A stretch of DNA of 64,000 bases from CAWGET01 sp963821715. GTDB lineage: Bacteria > Bacteroidota > Ignavibacteria > Ignavibacteriales > Melioribacteraceae. The position numbers and the translations under genes were made by a program. Below are positions 35,975 through 44,843 of the stretch, piece by piece; the first letter of the stretch is position 1, and each line of letters starts with the position of its first letter. The notes under the pieces are model-generated. The model saw only the letters and a list, made by a program, of their open reading frames with translations, was not told where the DNA came from and did not search any database. The stretch lies in assembly GCA_963821715.1 (NCBI GenBank), contig CAWGET010000006.1, forward strand, positions 992,001 to 1,056,000, read 5' to 3'.

Positions 35975-38412
35975 ATGCCATTACTCAAAGCTCCCAAACA
36001 CAAAGAACTTAAACCTGATGATTTAAAATGCTCCTGCGACCCGGACTTTTTTGATTTTGATAACACAGATGGAATTGACGCTGTTGAAGGAATTATTGGA
36101 CAGGAACGCGCGCTTAAAGCTCTTAAACTCGGCGTTGATATCAGAAGCAGAGGCTATAATATTTTCATTACCGGATTATCGGGGACCGGCAAGCAGACTA
36201 CTGTTAAACAAATGCTAGAATCAATTTCCCCTGACTGCCCGAAACTTTACGACTACGCTTATGTTAATAATTTTGAACGATCCGACAATCCTATCTTCTT
36301 TCTTTTTCAGCCGGAAGCGGAGCTGAATTTAAAAAGGATATTGATAACGCGATAAAATTTCTTAGAAAAAGCATTCCTGTTATTTTGGAAAACGAACCAT
36401 TCGCCTCGCAAAAGAAAAAACTGATTTCAAATATAGCAGATAAACAGCACGCGCTTTTTCAGAGTTTCGAAAAAAAAATCAAGAAAGATCATTTCGCTCT
36501 GGGTCAGGTAAAAGTTGGCGAAGCTCTTCGTCCTGAATTACTTTATGTAGTAGGTGATAAAGCAGTTTTCATACAAAATCTTGACGAGTTAGTTGAAGAA
36601 GAAAAGCTTTCTGAAAAAGAAGTTAAAAAAATCAATGAAAAATATGAGTCATATCAAGATGAACTTCAAACAATCTTCAAAAAAAATCTGAAATCTACTC
36701 AGGATCTACAAGACCGTGTTGCGAAACTTGAAAAATCATCGGTAAAAAATATCATTGATATAACCTTCAGCGATATTATAGAAAAATACGGCGACGAAAA
36801 GATAAATCAGTATTTAGAAAAAATGATGGAAAATATTCTATCCGATCTTGAACTATTTAAGAAACCTGTTGAAAATAATAAAACCAAAGATGAAACAAAT
36901 GAGTTTTTAGATTACGAAGTAAATCTTCTTTTAAATAATGAGCACACAAAAAAATGTCCGGTAGTAATCGAAACATCTCCGAATTTCAGCAATTTATTCG
37001 GCGTGATAGAAAAATATTCCGACGGCAACGGCGGCTGGTATGCCGATTTTACCAGGATAAAATGCGGCTCGCTCTTACGGGCGAACGGCGGCTATTTGGT
37101 AATGAATGCGATGGATGCGTTTTCCGAATACGGCGTCTGGAAACATTTGAAACGTGTTTTGCTATATGGAAAACTAGAGATACAGGATATACAAAGTTTA
37201 TACAACTATCATCCAAGTATTTTAAAACCCGAACCGATACACATTTCAACCAAAATAATATTGATCGGTAACAATCATATTTATTCATTGTTAGCAAATA
37301 ATGAAGATGATTTCAACAAAATATTCAAAATAAAAGCCGATTTTGATTATGAGATGAACCGGACTGAAAAAGCGATGCAGCAATACGCAAAAGTAGTGAA
37401 GAGCCTTGTAGAAAAAGAGAATCTTCTTCCGTTGGATAAATCCGGCGTAATAAAAGTTTTGGAATACGGAGCCCGCTATGCGGGAAATAAAAATAAACTT
37501 ACAACTAGATTTGCATATATCGCCGATCTGGTTCGTGAAGCGAATTTTTGGGCGGCTGATGTAGGAGATAAAATAATAGGAAGTTATCATATAAAAGAAG
37601 CTTACGAAGCTGCGCAGGAACGCCATGGTTTGATGGAATCCAAACTTTCCGAAATGATGAAAGATGATGTGATATTGATTGATACAGAAGGAGAAAGGAT
37701 AGGGCAAATAAACGGACTTGCGGTCTATGGCAACGGAAATTTTTCATTCGGCAAACCGACGCGCATAACCGCGAGCGTTGCCTTGGGAAATGGAAGTATT
37801 ATAAACGTTGAGCGCGAATCCGGTTTGAGCGGAAACACTCACAACAAAGGAATGCTTATTCTAACCGGTTTCTTTCGGGAAACTTTCGGCGCCAAAGTTC
37901 CGCTTTCATTTACTGCGAGCATTGTTTTTGAGCAGGGATATTCCTACGTTGACGGCGACAGCGCCTCGGTAACAGAGATATGCGCCTTGCTTTCAACTCT
38001 TTCGCGTGCACCTATAAAACAATCATTCGCCATAACCGGTTCTGTAAATCAAAAAGGGGACGTACAGCCGATAGGCGGTGTGAATGAAAAAATTGAAGGA
38101 TTTTTTGATTTATGTGAAGAGCGCGGACTTACCGGAGTACAGGGAGTTATTATTCCACGACAAAATGTAAATGACCTGATGCTGAAAGATGAAGTTATTG
38201 AAGCGGTTGATAAAAAGAAATTTCATATTTATCCGGTAGAACGTGTTGAAGAGGCAATTGAAATTCTTACCGGATATAAAGCCGGCAAGCTTTTAAAGAA
38301 CGGTAAATATCAGGCAAATACAATTTTCGGATTAATAGAGAAAAATCTTTTAGATATGAGAAAACGAATTAAACCGGGTATGACTAAACGAAAAACAAAT
38401 GAGAAGAAATGA
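35975..38412 (+). CDS. Lon-related (LonB-like) ATP-dependent protease, frameshifted
   Basis: A Lon-related protease of the COG1067 type: an AAA+ unit joined to an S16 Ser-Lys protease domain. The Walker A motif GLSGTGKQT is at 67-75. The first frame ends at 36355, and the rest of the protein continues from 36385 or earlier in another frame. A missing base near 36293-36295 restores NPILLSFSAGSGAEF and joins both parts into about 812 residues. In the C-terminal domain the catalytic Ser lies in DGDSASVTE and the Lys in GGVNEKIEGF. Proteins of this type are expected to degrade misfolded or regulatory proteins in the cytoplasm. The stop overlaps the pyruvate kinase start by four bases. Confidence 0.88.
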
Positions 38413-39836
38413 ATTCCGAAATTAAAAAAACAAAAATTTTGGCAACACTAGGGCCGGCTACTAATTCGCTTCGAAAAATACAATCGTTAATAAACGAAGG
38501 ATTGGACGGAGTCCGGTTAAATTTTTCACATGGAAGTTATGAGGATCACAGAAAATTTTTTGATTTGATTGACCAGGTCTGCCGTAAAAATTCAATTCCG
38601 ATTGCGGTTTTGCAGGATCTTCAGGGTCCGAAAATCCGCATCGGGAAACTGAAATATGAAAAAGTGAAATTATACGAAGGAGAGGAAGTTGAATTAACTT
38701 CTTCAGAAATAGAAGGTACGGAAAAGAGGCTGACGGTTCGATATGATCGTCTGGAAAACGAAGCGGAAATCGGAAATAAAATTTTAATTGATGATGGATT
38801 AATTTCCCTTTTGGTTGTTGATAAAAAGAAGGACGCAATTATCGCGCAGGTAATTGAAGGCGGAACAGTGAAACCTCACAAAGGAGTTAACTTTCCCGGG
38901 ATGAAGTTAAGCGTACCTTCGCTAACGGAAAAAGATTTCCGCGATCTCAATTTTGGACTCACTTTTCATACTGATTTTATTGCTCTTTCATTTGTAAGAA
39001 CTCCCGACGATATCTATAAACTCCGGGAATATCTCGATTCAAAAAATGAAAAGAAAAAAATTATTGCAAAAATTGAAAAAAAAGAAGCGGTGGATAATTT
39101 TGATAAGATAATGAAAATTGCCGATGGAATAATGATTGCACGCGGAGACCTCGGAGTTGAAATGGAGCCTCACAAAGTTCCTCCTATTCAAAAATCTATT
39201 ATACGTGAATGCAACGCCGTTGGAAAACTTGTAATTACTGCTACCCAAATGCTGGAATCAATGATACAAAACCCGGTTCCAACGCGTGCGGAAGCTTCTG
39301 ATGTAGCAAACGCCGTCTGGGACGGAACAGATGTTGTAATGCTCAGCGGAGAAACCGCAGTCGGTTTATATCCTGTTGAAACTGTGAAAGTGATGAACAA
39401 TATTATTTTGACTACCGAAGAGAAAAAAGAACTAAGGACACTTACAAACTATATTATTCCTGAAGACCTGAGTGATAATCTGTTTGATTCGGTGGGCCGG
39501 GCAGTAGCAAGAATTTCACAGCAGATAGAAGCTTCACTGATTGTTGTTTTTACACATTATGGAAGGAAGGCCAGAATTATTTCCAAATTCCGTCCTGACG
39601 CTCCCATTATCGCAATATCGAATAAATTTGAAACTATGAATTATTTAAGTCTTATTTGGGGAATAAAATCGTTTTTTATGGATGATTTTGAGAACGAGAT
39701 AGAAGCAATTGAAAAAGCGACAAAGATTCTGAAGGAAAACTCTCTTGTAAAGTCAGGTGATATTGTATTATTTACAGCAGGTTCTCCATATGGCGAAAAA
39801 GGAAGAGAAAGCTGGGTAAGATTTGTGGTAATCTAA
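38409..39836 (+). CDS. pyk: pyruvate kinase
   Basis: A 475-residue pyruvate kinase converting phosphoenolpyruvate and ADP to pyruvate and ATP. Motifs are in place: KILATLGPATNS and RLNFSHGS at the N-terminus, LQDLQGPKIRIG, the active-site lysine region IIAKIEKKEAVDN, IMIARGDLGVEM, and the ATQMLESM segment with the following PTRAEASDVANAVWDG. The C-terminal allosteric domain is complete. The ATG overlaps the Lon-related stop (ATGA), suggesting cotranscription. Together with the PDH operon it covers the last steps from glycolysis to acetyl-CoA. Confidence 0.96.
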   Translation: MNSEIKKTKILATLGPATNSLRKIQSLINEGLDGVRLNFSHGSYEDHRKFFDLIDQVCRKNSIPIAVLQDLQGPKIRIGKLKYEKVKLYEGEEVELTSSEIEGTEKRLTVRYDRLENEAEIGNKILIDDGLISLLVVDKKKDAIIAQVIEGGTVKPHKGVNFPGMKLSVPSLTEKDFRDLNFGLTFHTDFIALSFVRTPDDIYKLREYLDSKNEKKKIIAKIEKKEAVDNFDKIMKIADGIMIARGDLGVEMEPHKVPPIQKSIIRECNAVGKLVITATQMLESMIQNPVPTRAEASDVANAVWDGTDVVMLSGETAVGLYPVETVKVMNNIILTTEEKKELRTLTNYIIPEDLSDNLFDSVGRAVARISQQIEASLIVVFTHYGRKARIISKFRPDAPIIAISNKFETMNYLSLIWGIKSFFMDDFENEIEAIEKATKILKENSLVKSGDIVLFTAGSPYGEKGRESWVRFVVI

Positions 39837-39870
39837 TTTTCTTTCATTTCTTATAAGCGAATCGAAATAA

Positions 39871-40899
39871 ATGATCACTCTAATTTTATATCTAATTCTC
39901 GCGCTGGTAGTAAGTTTTATCTGCTCAATTTCCGAGGCGGTAATTCTTTCCGTCTCGAAAGCGTTTATAGATTCTAAGATTAACGAAGGAAAACGCGGAG
40001 CAAAACTTTTAGATCGGCTGAAGTCCGACATCGACCGACCGTTAGCCGCTATTCTTTCCGTAAATACTGTTGCTCATACAATAGGCGCAGCCGGAGTAGG
40101 CGCACAGGCGGTAGCTGTTTTCGGCGAAGTTTACTTCGGCATAATTTCAGCCGTGTTAACTTTGCTTATCCTTATCTTTTCCGAAATAATTCCGAAAACA
40201 ATAGGCGCGATGTTTTGGCGCGAGCTTTCGATCCCCTCGGCGCGGGTGATAAACGGAATGGTTTATATTTCCTATCCGCTTGTAGTTTTATCGGAATATA
40301 TTACAAAGCTGATCGCGCGGAACAGAGAATCGTCCACTCTAAGCCGGGAAGAAATTACAGCGCTCGCAAAACTAGGAACCGCTGAAGGCGTTTTAGAAAA
40401 AAGCGAGAGCAGAGTAATTTCCAATTTGATAAGTTTGCGGAATATAAAAGTAAAAAATGTGATGACTCCCAGAACCGTCACGGCGATTGCTCCGGAAGAT
40501 TTAAAGATTGAAGAATATGTTACGAATAAAAAATATCTTCAATTTTCCAGGATTCCCGTTTATTCTGAATCGCCGGATCATATTACGGGTTATATTTTAA
40601 ATTCCGAGGCGTTGGAATATTTTGCTTCACAAAAAGGCTCACTTACATTAAAAGATATCCGCAGAAAAATAATTCTCATCTACGAAAACATTCCTCTCCC
40701 GAAACTTTTTGAAGAACTGCTTAAAGAGCGGGAACATATAGCCGCCGCGGTAAACGAACACGGCGGGATTGAGGGAATAGTAACTATGGAAGATATTATC
40801 GAATCACTGCTTGGATTGGAAATAATGGACGAAAAAGATATTGAAGCTGATATGCGTCAGTTTGCAAAAAGGAGATGGAGATTCCGAAGAAAAAATTAA
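39871..40899 (+). CDS. CNNM/CorC-family membrane protein with CBS domains
   Basis: A 342-residue DUF21/CBS-domain protein of the CNNM/CorC (hemolysin C-like) family, linked to divalent cation, often magnesium, homeostasis. The DUF21 part has about four membrane helices (1-150), with SISEAVILSVSKAFIDS and IFSEIIPKTIGAM characteristic of the family. Two CBS domains follow (about 190-330), with VMTPRTVTAIAPED and GGIEGIVTMEDIIESLLG. The CorC_HlyC C-terminal domain found in many members is missing; the protein ends soon after CBS2 with a basic tail. It lies 34 bases after pyruvate kinase. Confidence 0.9.
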   Translation: MITLILYLILALVVSFICSISEAVILSVSKAFIDSKINEGKRGAKLLDRLKSDIDRPLAAILSVNTVAHTIGAAGVGAQAVAVFGEVYFGIISAVLTLLILIFSEIIPKTIGAMFWRELSIPSARVINGMVYISYPLVVLSEYITKLIARNRESSTLSREEITALAKLGTAEGVLEKSESRVISNLISLRNIKVKNVMTPRTVTAIAPEDLKIEEYVTNKKYLQFSRIPVYSESPDHITGYILNSEALEYFASQKGSLTLKDIRRKIILIYENIPLPKLFEELLKEREHIAAAVNEHGGIEGIVTMEDIIESLLGLEIMDEKDIEADMRQFAKRRWRFRRKN

Positions 40900-40961
40900 T
40901 GGCATATTTTTTTGAAACAAAATCCGCTTTTTCCAGTTAAATTAAGAATGGAGAAAGATAG

Positions 40962-41996
40962 ATGATAAAAGAAAGTTTTAAGTTAGCAAAGTGGCAGGAA
41001 CCAGCCGATAACGGTAAAATACTTTGCACGCTTTGTCCACGATACTGCACTATTGGCGAAGGACAAAGAGGTTTCTGTTATATTCGGCAAAATATAGATG
41101 GGAAGCTTTATTCATCGGGATACGGAAGACCAATAGGATTCGGCATCGATCCGATCGAAAAAAAACCATTAAACCATTTTTTACCCGGAACCGAAATTCT
41201 AAGTTTCGGAACTGCCGGCTGTAATCTTGGATGCAAGTTTTGTCAAAACTGGTCAATGAGTAAAGCCAAATCCGATAATCTCAATTCTCTTTACGCTTCG
41301 CCTGAAGACGTTGTAGCGCTTGCGAAAAAATACGGAGCTCCTTCAATCGCTTTCACCTACAATGATCCAACAATTTTCGGTGAATATGTTGAAGACGTTT
41401 CCAGCATCGCTCGTGAAGAAGGTTTGAAATCCGTTATGGTAACAGCCGGATATATTGATAAAAAAGCGAGAAAAGAAGTATACGAAAATATTGACGCCGC
41501 CAATGTCGATCTTAAAGCCTTCAATAAAGATTTTTACAAAAAATTAACTCTTTCAAATTTGGATGATGTTCTTGATACTCTCATCTGGTTAAAAATTGAA
41601 ACGGACATTTGGTTCGAAATCACGACCCTTTTAATTCCGGGAGAAAATGATTCTGACGAAGAATTAAAAAAAGAGAGCAATTGGATATTGGAAAATTTAG
41701 GTGAAAATGTGCCTTTACATTTTACAGCGTTTCATCCTGATTATAAATTATCCGATAAAGAACAAACTCCGCTTCTAACTCTTGAAAGAGCCAGAAACAT
41801 TGCTCTTGAAAGCGGAATAAAATATTGTTATCTCGGGAACGTTCACCATAAAGAGGGACATACAACCTTCTGTCCGAATTGCAATTTCTCTTTAATAAGA
41901 CGAGATTGGCATTCCGTTGCAGAAAATCTTATAAACGACGGAAAATGTTCCAACTGCGGCGAGCCGATCGCAGGAGTATGGAAATTGACGAACTGA
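40962..41996 (+). CDS. AmrS-like radical SAM enzyme (AmmeMemoRadiSam type)
   Basis: A 344-residue radical S-adenosylmethionine protein. The cluster-binding CxxxCxxC is at Cys87, Cys91 and Cys94 (AGCNLGCKFCQNW). An N-terminal Cys-rich segment (CTLCPRYC) and a C-terminal zinc-ribbon-like tail (CPNCNFSLIRR and CSNCGEPIAG) flank the barrel, as in the AmmeMemoRadiSam system enzyme. That family is named for co-occurrence with AMMECR1 and Memo proteins; neither is visible nearby, so they may be elsewhere in the genome. The substrate is not known from sequence. The gene follows the CorC-like gene on the same strand. Confidence 0.88.
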   Translation: MIKESFKLAKWQEPADNGKILCTLCPRYCTIGEGQRGFCYIRQNIDGKLYSSGYGRPIGFGIDPIEKKPLNHFLPGTEILSFGTAGCNLGCKFCQNWSMSKAKSDNLNSLYASPEDVVALAKKYGAPSIAFTYNDPTIFGEYVEDVSSIAREEGLKSVMVTAGYIDKKARKEVYENIDAANVDLKAFNKDFYKKLTLSNLDDVLDTLIWLKIETDIWFEITTLLIPGENDSDEELKKESNWILENLGENVPLHFTAFHPDYKLSDKEQTPLLTLERARNIALESGIKYCYLGNVHHKEGHTTFCPNCNFSLIRRDWHSVAENLINDGKCSNCGEPIAGVWKLTN

Positions 41997-42082
41997 CAAC
42001 CAACCAAAAAACAAAACTTCCAAATTGCATTTAACTAATCATATAAAGTTGTTATATTCCGAATTAATAAATTTAGGAATTT

Positions 42083-42670
42083 ATGGATCCGATTAATATT
42101 CTTGTAGCGCTAAATCTTTTTGTCACTGTTACGGCAAATTTATCGGGAGCAAAAACCGGTTTTAAATCTTCGATGATTCAGGTTGTGGAAAGACCTAAAA
42201 GTTATCTGCAGAAAATTCCGGGGAATGTTTCAGCAATTGTTTTGATACTTGTGATATTGGGAATCTTTCGGATCGGCGTTATTAACGTAGAAGAGAATAC
42301 TGATCTATTCGCGGTTAGAATCTTCGGATTAATAATTTTCGTGATTTTTTCCTGGCTTCAGATCGCATCATATAAAACATTAGGAGAACTTTATACGCAG
42401 GAAATAGTTATAAAGAAAGGTCATAAACTTGTAACAGGAGGACTTTATAAAACCGTAAGACATCCTCAGTATATTAGTCAGATGCTTAGCGACCTTGGAG
42501 CCGGACTTGCGGTAATGAGCTATCTTGCGCTTCCCGTTGTAATTTTAATTGAGATTCCTTTATTTATTTTACGCGCTAAACAAGAAGACAAATTATTGGA
42601 AAAACATTTTAAGGAAGAATTTACTTCATACAAAAAAAAGAGCGGATTTATCATTCCGTTTATCGGTTAG
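42083..42670 (+). CDS. isoprenylcysteine carboxyl methyltransferase-like membrane protein
   Basis: A 195-residue ICMT/PEMT-type membrane methyltransferase. Five or so membrane segments surround the conserved C-terminal motif GGLYKTVRHPQYISQML, typical of the superfamily and involved in S-adenosylmethionine binding, followed by an RAKQEDKLLEKHF segment with the conserved acidic residues. Bacterial members act on varied lipid or small-molecule substrates; none can be named here. The stop is six bases before the amidase ATG, so the two genes are probably cotranscribed. Confidence 0.82.
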   Translation: MDPINILVALNLFVTVTANLSGAKTGFKSSMIQVVERPKSYLQKIPGNVSAIVLILVILGIFRIGVINVEENTDLFAVRIFGLIIFVIFSWLQIASYKTLGELYTQEIVIKKGHKLVTGGLYKTVRHPQYISQMLSDLGAGLAVMSYLALPVVILIEIPLFILRAKQEDKLLEKHFKEEFTSYKKKSGFIIPFIG

Positions 42671-42676
42671 TGATTT

Positions 42677-44308
42677 ATGAAAAACAGATTAATATTTTTT
42701 TTATTTATGTTCATTTTTTTTTCAGGTTTGACTTCTGCACAAAAGGAATCGAAACTTAAACTCTCAATCGGCGGCAAAGTTGAAAACATTTCCTATTTCA
42801 ACCAAAAAGGGATTGACTATATTTCTTCCAAAGAATTGGCGAAAGCATTATCCGGCAATTTCTATTACAGTGAAAAAAAGAAAAAAGTAGAACTGAAGTT
42901 CAATAATTATACATTGAAAACTACCGCGGATAATCCCTTCATCGTTTTAACTTCGCGCGCGGATAATTCGCAAAATGTATTCCAGCTTCCGGTAGCCGCA
43001 TTGGAATTTAAAGATGATGTTTTCATTCCAGCTAAATATACGTTAGAATATTTGAATCTCGCTTTCGAAAAGGAATTGGTTTACGATGACAAAGGAAAAC
43101 AATTATCGGTTTCATCTATAGATATAAACACAACTGCGAATTTACAAAAATATGATTCTCCAGAATCGTCACATAAAAAATCCGTCGAAATCCCTGAAAC
43201 ATTAAAACCTGTAAAGGAAACAGTCAACTCCCGTTTTGATATTTACGGCTTAAACATCGAGGAAAAATCGAACGGTACATTGATACGAGTTAAATCGCAG
43301 AAGGGACTTCCGCGTTACAGAAGTTCGATAAAAGACGGCACGCTGTTTTTATTTTTGAACGGAGTCACGGTCGATCCAAAAATTAATTCTTCTCACAAAC
43401 CAGCCGGACTCGTAAAAAGGATACGAACAAAAAAGATCGCCGGCAACGTACAGCTTGAATTCGATTTAAACGACGATTATTCAACTTCCGAAGCATTCAG
43501 CGACAGCGAGACCAACGATATTTTGATAACGGTTCATAATAAACTTTTTACGCAAAATGAAGAAGTTAACGAGAATAAAAACAAGTGGCTTTTTAATACA
43601 ATTGTTATTGATCCCGGACACGGCGGTAAAGACGCCGGAGCTATTGGCGTTACTGGAGTAAGAGAAAAAGATGTAAATCTTGCAATCGGACTTAAGCTTG
43701 GAAATATGATAAAAGAAAACCTTCCCGGAATGAACGTAGTTTATACAAGAGATTCCGACCGGTTCGTTGAGTTGTACAAGCGGGGAAAAATTGCCAATGA
43801 AAATAAAGGGAATTTATTCATATCAATACATTGTAATTCGATAGCAAAAAAACCTTCCGCTGCAAGAGGATTCGAAGTTTATCTTCTCCGCCCCGGAAGA
43901 ACCGACGAAGCGATTGAAATTGCCGAGATGGAAAACAGCGTAATTAAATATGAAGACGATCAGCAGAAATACAAAAAATTAGATGATGAGAATTTGATTT
44001 TGGTTAGCATGGCCCATTCGGCGTATCTCCGCTTTTCCGAAGAATTTTCCGATCTACTTAATCAGGAGTTCCAAAGTAAAGGAGTAATTCCCTCGCGCGG
44101 TGTTAAGCAAGCCGGATTTTACGTTCTGGTCGGAGCTTCCATGCCGAGTGTTTTAATTGAAAGCGGTTTCCTTTCCAACAGAATGGACGAAGCATATCTT
44201 AAAAGCGGCGAAGGACAAAATGAAATTGCGCGTATAATTTTTAATACCGTTAATAAATACAAAGAGCGATATGACAAAGAATTTGAAGACGAAATATCAT
44301 TCCAATAA
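42677..44308 (+). CDS. N-acetylmuramoyl-L-alanine amidase (AmiC-like)
   Basis: A 543-residue exported amidase_3 enzyme that cuts the bond between MurNAc and the peptide in peptidoglycan. A signal peptide ends near residue 21 (LTSAQ). The N-terminal part resembles a copper-amine-oxidase-N-like domain (about 30-150), followed by an AMIN-type beta domain (about 188-288). The catalytic zinc domain starts at VIDPGHGGKDAGAIG (about 312) and continues through GNLFISIHCNS to VLIESGFLSN, giving the His, Glu, His and catalytic Glu positions. Likely roles are cell separation and wall turnover. It is preceded by the methyltransferase gene with a six-base gap. Confidence 0.92.
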   Translation: MKNRLIFFLFMFIFFSGLTSAQKESKLKLSIGGKVENISYFNQKGIDYISSKELAKALSGNFYYSEKKKKVELKFNNYTLKTTADNPFIVLTSRADNSQNVFQLPVAALEFKDDVFIPAKYTLEYLNLAFEKELVYDDKGKQLSVSSIDINTTANLQKYDSPESSHKKSVEIPETLKPVKETVNSRFDIYGLNIEEKSNGTLIRVKSQKGLPRYRSSIKDGTLFLFLNGVTVDPKINSSHKPAGLVKRIRTKKIAGNVQLEFDLNDDYSTSEAFSDSETNDILITVHNKLFTQNEEVNENKNKWLFNTIVIDPGHGGKDAGAIGVTGVREKDVNLAIGLKLGNMIKENLPGMNVVYTRDSDRFVELYKRGKIANENKGNLFISIHCNSIAKKPSAARGFEVYLLRPGRTDEAIEIAEMENSVIKYEDDQQKYKKLDDENLILVSMAHSAYLRFSEEFSDLLNQEFQSKGVIPSRGVKQAGFYVLVGASMPSVLIESGFLSNRMDEAYLKSGEGQNEIARIIFNTVNKYKERYDKEFEDEISFQ

Positions 44309-44372
44309 AAAGAAATCAGAATAAATAATAAAATACAGATTTAATTAAACGTAATTTTTTAGAAAGGGAAAT

Positions 44373-44792
44373 ATGACAAACGTTCAAAAATGGATACTTG
44401 CTGCATTAGTAATTTTTATAGGACTTTTTATTTTAGGAAAGGCTACTGAAAATAACGAGCCCGCAGAAGACGCTGTATATTATGAAGAAGCTCCGGCGCA
44501 GACAGACGGCGCTTCTCAAATACAAAATTTATTTACCGTTAATAACTGCTTTAACTGCCATGGCTCCGATTTAAAGGGTACAACTTTGGGACCGACCCTT
44601 TATACCGCCGGAGAATATTGGGACAGAGCAGATTTAATAAATTACCTTCGCAACCCGGCTGATTACAGTGGCGATGAAAGATTTGAGGCTTTTAAGGAAA
44701 GATATAATCATATTGTTATGCCTTCGTATGATAACGTGGACGTAAAAGAACTTGGTAAAATGGCGGATTATATTTTGTCGCTTCAAAACTAA
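44373..44792 (+). CDS. membrane-anchored monohaem cytochrome c
   Basis: A 139-residue protein with an uncleaved-looking N-terminal membrane segment (about 8-24), an acidic linker (ENNEPAEDAVYYEEAPAQTDG) and a cytochrome c domain with one CFNCH motif at about 59-63. A distal methionine is available in HIVMPSYDNV near 108-117. It is probably a periplasmic electron carrier tethered to the inner membrane. GAAAGGGAAA precedes the ATG. It sits between the amidase and the TonB receptor genes with short gaps; no oxidase or reductase is next to it. Confidence 0.88.
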   Translation: MTNVQKWILAALVIFIGLFILGKATENNEPAEDAVYYEEAPAQTDGASQIQNLFTVNNCFNCHGSDLKGTTLGPTLYTAGEYWDRADLINYLRNPADYSGDERFEAFKERYNHIVMPSYDNVDVKELGKMADYILSLQN

Positions 44793-44843
44793 CTTGAACT
44801 TTTATTGTAGCTTAACCGTTCTTAGAGCAAAAAGAAAATTAAA

